From JAWPMT01 sp965267435 (GTDB lineage Bacteria; Bacteroidota; Bacteroidia; Cytophagales; Cyclobacteriaceae), in contig OZ253960.1 of assembly GCA_965267435.1 (NCBI GenBank), forward strand, positions 1,922,001 through 1,986,000: DNA of 64,000 nucleotides, in the 5' to 3' direction. Below the pieces are notes generated by a model. The model had not been told where the DNA came from. It made no database searches and saw nothing but the letters and a program-made list of their open reading frames with translations. Each line of letters begins with the position of its first letter. Position 1 is the first letter of the stretch. A program made the position numbers and the translations under genes. Below are positions 35,801 through 42,891 of the stretch, piece by piece.

Positions 35801-36236
35801 CTTCATGTACTCCCGGCGGGTGGCCAGCAAAGTATGCACCGACCAGTTCACCATACCAGGGCCAGTGGTACTCGGTGTCAGTCGCGGCGTGGATACCGAC
35901 AAATCCACCACCAGCTTGAATGTACCGCTCAAACTCGGCCTGCTGATAATGGTCCAGTACATCCTGTGTTGAATTCAGGAACATCACCGCAGTGAATTGG
36001 CGAAGAGAGTCCTCTGTGAAGTAGGTATCATCTTCTGTGAAGACTACATCGAAGCCTTTTTGCACTGAAAGTCTTTGCATCATCTGAATGCCCTCCGCAA
36101 TAGACGAATGTCGAAAGCCAGCGGTCTTCGAAAATACCAGCACCTTGGAAGATGACGGTGATGAACAATTGGTAAGGAAAACAAGCGCCGCCAGGAAAAG
36201 GGGCATCATGATTCTCAATCTACGCAGTGGTCTCAT
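32865..36236 (-). CDS. multidomain lipoprotein: ThuA, sugar dehydrogenase, PKD, cytochrome c, C-terminal carbohydrate-binding-like
   Basis: 1123 residues with a lipobox (LTNC, Cys24). Modules in order: a ThuA-like glutamine-amidotransferase fold at about 30-245 (VLVFSKTAGFRHSSI, GGGFVGIHAATDTEYHWPWY); a GSDH beta propeller at about 260-690 (GLMGLALDPDF, CCHTGGSIEFDSNG, PYRISLDAKRGTLYWGEVG); a PKD domain at 695-780 (TYEWNFDG); a class I cytochrome c at about 845-935 with heme site C863-A-A-C-H867 and a candidate axial Met912; and a beta-rich tail. Dehydrogenase and cytochrome on one chain suggest direct electron transfer from a sugar to heme. It is likely surface or periplasmic. Confidence 0.9.
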   Translation of the reverse strand: MRPLRRLRIMMPLFLAALVFLTNCSSPSSSKVLVFSKTAGFRHSSIAEGIQMMQRLSVQKGFDVVFTEDDTYFTEDSLRQFTAVMFLNSTQDVLDHYQQAEFERYIQAGGGFVGIHAATDTEYHWPWYGELVGAYFAGHPPGVHEATVRIAAEHPATDSIPAEWVKTDEWYNFKNINPNLNVLAWLDESTYEGGTNGDKHPIAWYHEFDGGRAFYTGMGHTSESYTQPLFVRHVWGGLSWVLDGFKGLNYALAKSQKVPEENRFTIEVLEQKLYEPTEMVVLDDYRVLFCQRRGQVMMYDPQTKETSVVLEIPVYTGNEDGLMGLALDPDFNNNQWLYLFYSNPGDEPVQYLSRFKFENNAIDMATEQRILEVPVQREECCHTGGSIEFDSNGLLYLSTGDDTNPFASDGYGPIDERPGRKPWDGQRTSGNANDLRGAILRIKVNEDGTYDIPEGNLFPEGTPGTRPEIYVMGNRNPYRISLDAKRGTLYWGEVGPDAGEDRELRGPKGHDEVNQAKQAGFYGWPYFVGNNKAYYDYDFAAEKSGERFDPAKPINDSPNNTGIQELPPAQPAFIWYPYGASPEFPIVGQGGRNAMAGPVYYQDMFEASDVRFPDYYNDKLFIYDWMRGWVHVVTKDEDENFVKMEPFMPSQKFHNPMDMQFARDGSLYIIEYGTKWFSENDDARLLRITYNGGNRPPVVVASADAASGATPHTVNFSSQGTRDYDQDALTYEWNFDGSAKSSDRNPTFEYTKPGVYYPSLTVRDTKGNASERQLRVVVGNAPPEINIEIEGNRSFYWDATDLTYTIQVVDPEDGSVGEGIDESSVVVTSQYLELGFDMTEIAQGHQMAGDFLDGKRIMDDSDCAACHKLNEQSIGPTYLQVAEKYNDDSEAVAYLADKIINGGGGVWGEQAMAAHPQLSEEEAQSIAQYILSLGEETSSLPLDGSISLSDHQGDENPGSYFLQASYTDKGSGDIEALEAFESHEIRHYRVSSSRFERTGAELDVTAVRGRTDFDKIDNGLFADGVILQMGALDLTGVASLSLEGVTTVDEVTVTLYVDGEQVGTGSFRSTDQELRGSYKVGRGSIPISGDLGEALLELRFGSSRGNVPQGVVSVVAFERQSVQ

Positions 36237-36372
36237 GAACTCTTATAAAAAAATCCCCGCCAAGATACCATCTATTTGAAGATAAGAAATAGGCCCTTGT
36301 CCAAAAACGGATAGGTCGATGGTTCAAGTTGACTTCCTCAGGTTACATGGCTACTTCGACAACGCCTTGCTG

Positions 36373-38325
36373 TCACAATGACTCTTTGAGAATTCCATCG
36401 GCATAGGCCTTGAGGAGTCTCTTGAGATCCGCAATATCAGACTGCAGACGCTGCCCGTCATCGAGATCACGGACCTTTTGTTTGGTCGAAGACTGATCCA
36501 AAACCGTCTCGCTGCTGGCGATATCCACTTCTCTTTCAATCGCCGCAGTGCGGGATACAAATGGCTCATGGGCTATCAGCTCCCGTCCGAAGCAGTTGTG
36601 AATAAGCGTGTAACCTGCAATACCCGTCTCATCCTGGTAGGCCTTACTGAAACCACCGTCAATCACAATAAGCTTACCATTGGCTTTGATTGGGCTTTCT
36701 CCCTTCTTTACTGACACGGGGACATGGCCATTAAGAATCACGCAGTTGCCCGTCGTGAGTCCAAATTCCACGAGGATCTTGTTGCACGTCGCCTCATCGT
36801 CGCGCAAGTGATAGTAGTGGTCCTTCACTTCTTCCTTTGGGACGTCGTCCTCCAGGAAGTACCGTTCGAAGGTGGCCATCTTGTCCTTTCCAAATAGCGG
36901 TGAATCTGGCCCTGCCCACAGGTACCACATCAGGTCTATGGCATATAATCTCTCAGATGTACCAGGCCTGCCGGCACTGGCGATCTGCATCTGTTGATCG
37001 AAGAAATCCAGAAAGCTCCTTCCGGACATGGGTCCATGCCCCAGATCCACCTCCTTGAATTGCCCCTCAGCAGTAAGAGGGATGCATCCGTGATAAAGGA
37101 GGTTGCTGTTGGTGACCTTGTACATGCTTCCCTTGCGAAAGAGTGTGTGGACATGTCTTTGGAGTCGTTGGCTCTTGATAAAGGAGGCCTTGAGCTTGTC
37201 AACGAGTTCGGTCTCCTGTGAGGTAAGTTGATAGGGATCCTTCGGGTCGATGGTTGGAAAAAAGTCGTCATTCAATGGGTATTGCACGCCTCCGATCTCG
37301 ATAGTTCCACGCTCATAATCAATGTTGCTTAGGAGAAGGCGGTCATCCATTTTGAACTCAGGGCGCCTTTGGATGAGCTGGCCCTCCAACTTAAACTGAA
37401 TGATCGAGATGGCCTTGTGCATCAGCCGATTGAGCCACTGCTCCGATTCATTGAGCAGTTCGTCACCGGCAACTTTAGGGTTGAATACAATACCCTGATC
37501 CTCCTTGTAGTGCTCTATAGCAAATGACGCGAGGGCAATGAGATCGACCCCATAGCCCTTTTCAAGCGTGCTTGTGTTGGCGTACCGGAGCGAGAGCCGC
37601 AAAACGTTGGCGATACAGGCCTCGTTGCCCATAGCCGCTCCCATCCATACAATGTCGTGATTGCCCCATTGAAAATCCACGGCCTGGTGATCTGTCAACT
37701 GATCCATAATGATCTCAGCACCGGGACCCCGGTCGTAGACATCACCGATAATGTGCACCTTGTGAATGGCCAGACGCTGAATGAGCTTCGAAAACTCTAC
37801 GATCAAACGGTCTGCCTGGCCGACTTCGATTACGCTACCGATGAGATGATCATAGTAGTCATTGGCCTCGCCCATTTCCCGCTGAGCCACCAATTCAATA
37901 ATGAGATCATCCAACTCGTCAGGTAGTAGTTCGCTCAGTTTTCTTGAGGCATAAATGGATGCAAACTCCCGCGTGAGACTTATGAGTCGCCCGATAACCT
38001 CTTTATAAAACTGTCCGGCCTCCTCGCTTGGCCGTATCAATGGCAGCTTCTCTTCGGGGTAATAGACGAGCGTAGCCAGTTGGTTGATCCCACCATCATC
38101 AAGCTCGGCCTGAAAAAGCTCTTTGATCTTTGCTTTGATCACCCCGGAGCCATTGCGGAGCACATGTTCAAAGGCCTCATGCTCACCATGCACATCACTG
38201 AGGAAGATCTCAGCCCCCTTGGTCAAATTCAAGACGGAGCTTAGTAGGACAATTTCCTTGGCCGCCGCCAGTCTTGTTGGATAATCTTGGGATAGAAGTC
38301 GTAGAAATTTGTCGTCGGATCTCAT
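36373..38325 (-). CDS. fbp: fructose-1,6-bisphosphatase class III
   Basis: 650 residues, typical length of class III FBPase (Firmicutes/Bacteroidota type). Metallophosphatase motifs are present: SDVHGEHEAFEH near 43, GDVYDRGPG near 195, GNHDIVWMGA near 220, and a later NGHVPV near 530. It converts fructose 1,6-bisphosphate to fructose 6-phosphate in gluconeogenesis, in the cytosol. It is monocistronic and flanked by gaps of 136 and 322 bp. Confidence 0.95.
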   Translation of the reverse strand: MRSDDKFLRLLSQDYPTRLAAAKEIVLLSSVLNLTKGAEIFLSDVHGEHEAFEHVLRNGSGVIKAKIKELFQAELDDGGINQLATLVYYPEEKLPLIRPSEEAGQFYKEVIGRLISLTREFASIYASRKLSELLPDELDDLIIELVAQREMGEANDYYDHLIGSVIEVGQADRLIVEFSKLIQRLAIHKVHIIGDVYDRGPGAEIIMDQLTDHQAVDFQWGNHDIVWMGAAMGNEACIANVLRLSLRYANTSTLEKGYGVDLIALASFAIEHYKEDQGIVFNPKVAGDELLNESEQWLNRLMHKAISIIQFKLEGQLIQRRPEFKMDDRLLLSNIDYERGTIEIGGVQYPLNDDFFPTIDPKDPYQLTSQETELVDKLKASFIKSQRLQRHVHTLFRKGSMYKVTNSNLLYHGCIPLTAEGQFKEVDLGHGPMSGRSFLDFFDQQMQIASAGRPGTSERLYAIDLMWYLWAGPDSPLFGKDKMATFERYFLEDDVPKEEVKDHYYHLRDDEATCNKILVEFGLTTGNCVILNGHVPVSVKKGESPIKANGKLIVIDGGFSKAYQDETGIAGYTLIHNCFGRELIAHEPFVSRTAAIEREVDIASSETVLDQSSTKQKVRDLDDGQRLQSDIADLKRLLKAYADGILKESL

Positions 38326-38647
38326 GGTGGCGTGTGACAGAATCGCAACCTAGCGAAAAGCAAGTGAAGAAAAAACTCCATATTCTGGTAATCACCAACC
38401 CACGCTAACAACAGAAGATCCCACCCTCAGCGACAAACATGGACATTTAGACAGGAATAGTAGTTCGGAATTTACTATACAGTTATATTTGATATACCAA
38501 ACTGCTATGGAGACGCCCCCGCCTAAATGATAACTCCCGGAAGCAAGGGTATTTTTTGTAACCTGGGTTTGTCCAACATCAGACCTTAGAGAATTTTGGT
38601 GGTAGTCAATAATGGCAGCTAGACAATAATCAAAGACCACCCCGTTT
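38326..38647. other. 322-bp gap between divergent genes, holds one promoter
   Basis: The only supported element is the promoter at 38568-38598. AT-rich sequence around 38470-38500 (TATACAGTTATATTTGATATACC) may hold the leftward promoter for fbp, but spacing to a -33 box is poor. No RNA gene was recognised. Confidence 0.35.
38568..38598 (+). promoter_or_regulatory. Bacteroidota-type promoter
   Basis: TTTG at 38568-38571, exactly 19 nt, then GAATTTTG at 38591-38598 (7 of 8 match to TAnnTTTG). The start site would be near 38604, giving a leader of about 44 nt for the gene at 38648. Confidence 0.55.
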
Positions 38648-39286
38648 ATGTCAAGGATGATTGCTCTATTCTTCCTCGCGATATGGACTTCACTGTCAGT
38701 CCCAGCAACAGGCAATGACGTACCGACAACTGTACGGCTCATTGAAAAGGACAGCGTATGGTTGCTCAATATGGACCTCCCCGCAGGGGTCATTGAAGCC
38801 ACTATGGCTGCCTACCTCGATGAAGGGCTGCGCCGGGAATTGAGCAATGACGAATACAAAAGGGAAATACTCGAGTATGTGAAGACCCACTGTCGGCTCA
38901 TTGTCGATGGCCGCTTAACACCCATTGAGCAATTGGGAATGCAGTCAAATGAGAGCACCGCCACTGCCAATTTTTCAATACCCGAAATGCCTAGACGCCC
39001 ACGTCTTGTGGAGGCACGCATCACGATGTTTTCAGAATATGAAGGCCAGACAAATGTTCTTGCCATCAACCGTCTAGAGACACCTCTCAAGAGGTTTTCG
39101 CTGTCTAGCGATAATGATTTCCGGGTCCGTGTGGCCTTCACAAACGGTGACCTGGTGGAGACTGCAGAGAGCAGGTCCCTCGGATTACGGGGACTTTCCT
39201 TTTACGCATTGGTATTCATGGGCTTAGGCGCCATATTTTGGATCCTCACGAAAACTCTTTGGACGCCAGCCGGCAGCAAAGTCTAA
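38648..39286 (+). CDS. exported protein with C-terminal membrane anchor
   Basis: 212 residues. A signal peptide (SRMIALFFLAIWTSLSVPATG) precedes a beta-rich domain, and a C-terminal membrane helix (LSFYALVFMGLGAIFWILTKTLW) anchors it in the inner membrane. Organisation is similar to small HupE/DUF6702-like periplasmic domains, but the similarity is weak and no family is claimed. It has its own promoter and lies 143 bp before the DUF6340 gene. The function is unknown. Confidence 0.65.
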   Translation: MSRMIALFFLAIWTSLSVPATGNDVPTTVRLIEKDSVWLLNMDLPAGVIEATMAAYLDEGLRRELSNDEYKREILEYVKTHCRLIVDGRLTPIEQLGMQSNESTATANFSIPEMPRRPRLVEARITMFSEYEGQTNVLAINRLETPLKRFSLSSDNDFRVRVAFTNGDLVETAESRSLGLRGLSFYALVFMGLGAIFWILTKTLWTPAGSKV

Positions 39287-39429
39287 GAAGATCATGGCAG
39301 CCCACACCCGTGTGGCACCGATCCATTCGCTGAAAATTCCCATGTGAGAATGCCAGAGCGAAGAAATACCAGAATATTTCTAAATTCATGACTAACAATA
39401 CTCCACACCTGGAGTGAAATGCATCGCGT

Positions 39430-40548
39430 ATGAACAGCACCAGATCTTTCCAAGTTGTGATAGTACTGCTCACTACCTCTCTGATGATAGGTTGCTCGAG
39501 TGGACGCAGAACTGTTTCTTTTGACTCTGCGAGGCCTGCTGATATCAATGTCCCGGGAGATGTCCAGACATTGCTGATTGTAGACAGAACCAAATTCAAC
39601 AAGAAAGGCCTCAACATCGTTGAAGGCGTACTGACCGGCGAGATGCCTGACGAGGACAAAGCTGCCACTCAGGCCTGGATCAGTGCTTTCCAGGACCAAC
39701 TGAGGACGGCGAACCGGTTCTCCGTCAAAATTGCCAGCACTCGGCTGGATGGTAACAGCCTGACCAGCGCCTTTCCCGATCAACTCAGCTGGAACCGGAT
39801 CCACCAACTCTGTGGACAGTACAGTGCAGACGCGGTTTTGGCCATCGAGATCTTTGATACGGACTTCATCATCACCGACGGCAAACGCAAGAAGAAAGAA
39901 ATCGTGGAGCGCGACGGAGAAAAGGTAGAAATTGAAGTGGACGAGTTTTATGCCAATGGGGTGGACAACATAAAGATAGGTCTTCGTTTCTACAACCCGG
40001 GAGACCGGACCATCCTGGATGAACAATTGTTCAAAAGGACAGGGACCTGGGAGGCGGCAGCATCCTCGAAGGCTGATGCGATTGCGCAGCTCATCACCAA
40101 GGCAGATGCCACCAGAAACCTGAGTGCCGCTCTCGGCAGTAATTACGCTTATCGCATCTCACCCATGTCCATTCGTCTGACCAGGTCATTTCGAGGCAAG
40201 TCCAAAAAATCCCCTGCCCTCGAGCGAGGGACGAGATATGCGGATGTTGGCAACTGGAAGCAGGCTGCCGAAATATGGCGTACGGGCCTCATCAGTGCAC
40301 GAGAGAAGGACGCAGGATACTTTGCCTACAATATCGCCGTCGCACATGAAATGATGGGCAATATGGACGAAGCCATACGCTGGGCACAAAGATCCTACAC
40401 GGAGTACGGTAACAGAGATGGCCGCAGCTATGTAAATATGCTCAATCGGCGCATCGAAAATGAGGCCATCGTCCAGCAACAGATGAACCTCCCCCCACCA
40501 CCGGAAGAAGAGGAAAAGCCCAAGATCAAAGTGCGGGTGAAAAACTAG
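39430..40548 (+). CDS. DUF6340 family lipoprotein
   Basis: 372 residues. The lipobox MIGC-S follows a hydrophobic segment. The family pattern (RPADINVPGDVQTLLIVDRT, LCGQYSADAVLAIEIFDTD, then helical repeats) fits DUF6340. Two TPR-like helix pairs near 270-330 (RYADVGNWKQAAEIWRTGL, NIAVAHEMMGNMDEAIRWAQ) are followed by a proline/acidic tail (PPPPEEEEKPKIKVRVKN). It is probably a periplasmic scaffold lipoprotein of unknown role. Confidence 0.8.
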   Translation: MNSTRSFQVVIVLLTTSLMIGCSSGRRTVSFDSARPADINVPGDVQTLLIVDRTKFNKKGLNIVEGVLTGEMPDEDKAATQAWISAFQDQLRTANRFSVKIASTRLDGNSLTSAFPDQLSWNRIHQLCGQYSADAVLAIEIFDTDFIITDGKRKKKEIVERDGEKVEIEVDEFYANGVDNIKIGLRFYNPGDRTILDEQLFKRTGTWEAAASSKADAIAQLITKADATRNLSAALGSNYAYRISPMSIRLTRSFRGKSKKSPALERGTRYADVGNWKQAAEIWRTGLISAREKDAGYFAYNIAVAHEMMGNMDEAIRWAQRSYTEYGNRDGRSYVNMLNRRIENEAIVQQQMNLPPPPEEEEKPKIKVRVKN

Positions 40549-40633
40549 ATCAACTGTCCGCATACAATTGACCAGCATCGGCCAAGTTCATGCGGCCGAC
40601 TCCTACCCTATTAGACCGCTGTGAAAAGAGCGT

Positions 40634-40655
40634 AGAGGCTTCTTCTAAGGCCTCT
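40634..40655. terminator. hairpin downstream of the DUF6340 gene
   Basis: AGAGGC (40634-40639) and GCCTCT (40650-40655) form a 6-bp stem with a 10-nt loop, 86 bp past the stop. No T-run follows, so termination is uncertain. The rest of the 298-bp gap up to the first array unit shows nothing specific. Confidence 0.3.
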
Positions 40656-40846
40656 CTTGGTCTTTACTGCCCTAATTACGAGGACTCGTTCAAAGTTCTG
40701 TTTGAAGCTCTCTGAAAAGGCCGACGTGGTCATGTCAAGCATCGGAGTAGAGTAAGTCGTTCTTATCACGTAATAGTCCTGTGACTAAGTACTCTTCTTG
40801 CAAACGCCCGGCAGTAAAAGGCTTGAACTATCGTCACGACATCCAG

Positions 40847-40912
40847 AAAAAGAAAAAGCACCCTGTTGACCAAGATGCTTTTTTCTTAACCCAAACCAAT
40901 GAAAAACTACTT
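40847..40912 (-). ncRNA. array unit 1 (degenerate copy)
   Basis: The conserved 5' part is intact (rc of AACCCAAACCAATG-AAAAAC). The hairpin has a mismatch (GCACC against GATGC), leaving an 8-bp stem, and the -7 region (TTATTCAG) is poor. This is probably a decaying copy at the array edge. Confidence 0.4.
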
Positions 40913-41055
40913 GTACTGAATAACGCAGCAATGCAGAACGTGTTCATCAAGCTTCGATCTTTGGGTGTTAAGTGTCGTTGAACCGGCGAATTGCGACGAG
41001 GGAGAACTGATGTGGAGGTGAAGTGGCGTTTTTCCGGAGGTCCTTGAGGGGCTAT

Positions 41056-41124
41056 AAAAAAGAAAAAGCACCTAAATGAGATCCCAGGTGCTTTTTAAAA
41101 CCCAAACCAATGAAAAAACTACTT
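41056..41124 (-). ncRNA. array unit 2
   Basis: Stem 41063-41073 with 41086-41096 (11 bp, 12-nt loop) followed on the minus strand by CTTTTTCTTTTTT. The -7 box TACCTTCG is at 41131-41138, 6 nt before the conserved AAGTAG. TATG lies 19 nt upstream of the box. The transcript would be about 69 nt. Its core is identical to unit 4. Confidence 0.6.
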
Positions 41125-41291
41125 ATGCTTCGAAGGTAATGGTGCAGACCATGATCGCATAATCAAAACGTTTGAAGTGAAGTTTTTCCGGATAAACCGG
41201 AATAAATGGACAATGAGTGAGATTGGGAAGTCGGAAGCGTTGTTGGGGCTGTTTCGCTACGTAGTACAGTGGGTTTCAAAACATGAGGCAT

Positions 41292-41351
41292 AAAAAAAAG
41301 CACCCATAGACCAGGTGCTTTTTTGAAACCCAAACCAATGAAAAACTACTT
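41292..41351 (-). ncRNA. array unit 3 (best promoter)
   Basis: Stem 41294-41304 with 41314-41324 (11 bp, 9-nt loop), then a T-run. The -7 box TACCTTTG (41359-41366) is a perfect TAnnTTTG. Exactly 19 nt upstream lies TTCG (41386-41389), a one-mismatch -33 box. The predicted start is near 41351. Confidence 0.65.
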
Positions 41352-41596
41352 ACGATATCAAAGGTAGCAGGCCCCGGAGAAGTTGCGAAATCGTATCGTT
41401 GAACATGGCAATTGAATTCCTGAATGGGGAAAAACAGGGAGTAAATACGGGTAAAAATAACTCCTAACTGATCCATCTCAGCTTTCTACCTTAACCGGGG
41501 TAATCAGATAATGCACACGCTTCACCAGGAATGCCTCCGGCAAAGAATCGTATTCGAGGATTACCTTTACCAGGCATACAGTGAGATGGATAGCTC

Positions 41597-42031
41597 ATGA
41601 AAAGAGGAGAAATACTGATATTGGCACTGGGCATTGGTCTCGCAATAGCTAGCACGCTCGCTCGTCTGAGCATTCCCGGCTGGCTCTTCCTTTATGGCCT
41701 ACTCTCCGTGCTATTGTTCGGCGCAGCCCATGCGCTCTTCCTTCATCAGGTCTCTCGTCACTACTACCGCTCTGATCATCTGGTCAAAGGTTTGCTGTGG
41801 CTGGGGATCCTAAGCTTCCCTGTCATCTTTTTATTCCAATATGATTTCGAGGATTCCGATCAGAGTTTCTATGTCTACGAATACCTGACCGGTAAAGGCA
41901 ACAGTTCTTTTGAGAGCTACGGCTTCCTTGTGTCTGTCGCCGCGGCCATCGTTTATCTGGTCAACTTGTGGGTGGTGAGGAGGAGGATCAAACGGCAGGA
42001 TTCGTATAAAAAAGAAAAAGCACCCAAATGA
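41597..42031 (+). CDS. small membrane protein inside the array, 3' end within unit 4
   Basis: 144 residues with four predicted membrane helices (about 7-24, 29-48, 66-84, 108-127) and a basic C-terminus. No family was recognised. Its last codons (SYKKEKAPK, then TGA at 42029-42031) are read from the A-rich tract, hairpin left arm and loop of array unit 4. The original C-terminus may therefore have been replaced when the unit arrived, or the gene and unit may have evolved together. TACCTTTA at 41562-41569 may be its -7 box. It separates units 3 and 4. Confidence 0.65.
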   Translation: MKRGEILILALGIGLAIASTLARLSIPGWLFLYGLLSVLLFGAAHALFLHQVSRHYYRSDHLVKGLLWLGILSFPVIFLFQYDFEDSDQSFYVYEYLTGKGNSSFESYGFLVSVAAAIVYLVNLWVVRRRIKRQDSYKKEKAPK

Positions 42032-42076
42032 GATCCCAGGTGCTTTTTAAAACCCAAACCAATGAAAAAACTACTT
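42008..42076 (-). ncRNA. array unit 4 (overlaps the 3' end of the membrane-protein gene)
   Basis: Stem 42015-42024 with 42039-42048, -7 box TACCTTCG at 42083-42090, 6 nt from AAGTAG. The core from hairpin to -7 box is nearly identical to unit 2. Its terminator half lies inside the 3' end of the opposite-strand gene at 41597-42031. Confidence 0.6.
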
Positions 42077-42222
42077 ATGCTTCGAAGGTAATGCCCCAGT
42101 CGAAATCACCACAATCAGGGCGTCTGAGTAGGAATTAATCGGGGTGAATCGGAAAAATGAGTTGATGAGTTGACGGGAGAATATTGGAAGTAGTCTCAGC
42201 GAAGAAATGGTCTGGTCCCAGT

Positions 42223-42289
42223 AAAAGAAAAAAGCACCCAAAATAATCCCAGGTGCTTTTTGAAACCCAAACCAATGAAAAAACTACTT
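42223..42289 (-). ncRNA. array unit 5
   Basis: Stem 42228-42238 with 42252-42261 and a T-run on the minus strand. The -7 box TACTTTTA (42296-42303) matches 7 of 8 positions and is 6 nt before AAGTAG. TTAG lies 19 nt upstream of the box. Confidence 0.58.
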
Positions 42290-42394
42290 ACGAGGTAAAA
42301 GTACCTATTTATGGGGCCTGCACTAAACAAAAGGGTTATTCGATGGAAATCGCTGACTGAACCGGCATATTCCCGATTGAATGGGAATTGGCCT

Positions 42395-42463
42395 AAAAAA
42401 GAAAAGGCACCCAATCTGGTGTGAGTGCCTTTTGAAAACCTAAACCAATGAAGAAAACTACTT
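42395..42463 (-). ncRNA. array unit 6 (compensatory stem change)
   Basis: Stem AAAAGGCAC (42402-42410) with GTGCCTTTT (42425-42433). The A-T pair next to GC in other units is G-C here, changed on both sides. The conserved part differs slightly (ACCTAAACC, AATGAAGAAAAC), and the -7 region is not clear. Confidence 0.5.
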
Positions 42464-42628
42464 ATAGTAACTTATACTATGACTAACGCCCCAACTTGAG
42501 GTATTGATTTCGATCTACGTCGTAGAGACGGATTTTGACGATGAATGGTACCGAATCTTCGGCGAATTAAAAGCGTTGTCTGGGAGGTATTCTTGTGCTC
42601 AAGTAAGGCGGGACTTCATCCAACAAAC

Positions 42629-42688
42629 AAAAAAAAAGCACCGAGAAATCCCAAGTGCTTTTTAACCCAAACCAATGAAAAACTACTT
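42629..42688 (-). ncRNA. array unit 7
   Basis: Stem AAAAAGCAC (42633-42641) with GTGCTTTTT (42655-42663) and a T-run of nine on the minus strand. The -7 box TACTTTAG (42695-42702) matches 7 of 8 positions, 6 nt before AAGTAG. Its upstream spacer is homologous to that of unit 6. Confidence 0.57.
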
Positions 42689-42820
42689 ACAATACTAAAG
42701 TACGACCTCAATTGAGGTATTGTGGCCAAATTACGTCGTTAGGAAGGTTTTTGCCGATGAGCTGCAGGAAATGTTCGGTGATTGAAGAGGGATTTTCGGA
42801 AGGGCGGCTCAGAGGGGCCT

Positions 42821-42891
42821 AAAAAAAGAAAAAGCACCCAAATGAGATCCCAGGTGCTTTTACTAAAACCCAAACCAATGAAAAAACTACT
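42821..42891 (-). ncRNA. array unit 8
   Basis: Stem 42829-42838 with 42853-42861, 14-nt loop. The -7 box TATATTTG (42898-42905) is a perfect TAnnTTTG, 6 nt before AGTAG. It is the copy nearest ligD, about 100 bp past that gene's stop. Confidence 0.6.

Noticed and set aside
38392..38802. 136-codon minus-strand frame in the gap after fbp
   Set aside because: It overlaps the promoter and start of the gene at 38648 and has no recognisable features.
40781..40981. 66-codon frame over array unit 1
   Set aside because: It consists largely of the repeat sequence and has no independent support such as a start context or homology.
42196..42414. 72-codon minus-strand frame over units 5 and 6
   Set aside because: It reads through two terminator hairpins and the repeat core; composition is not protein-like.
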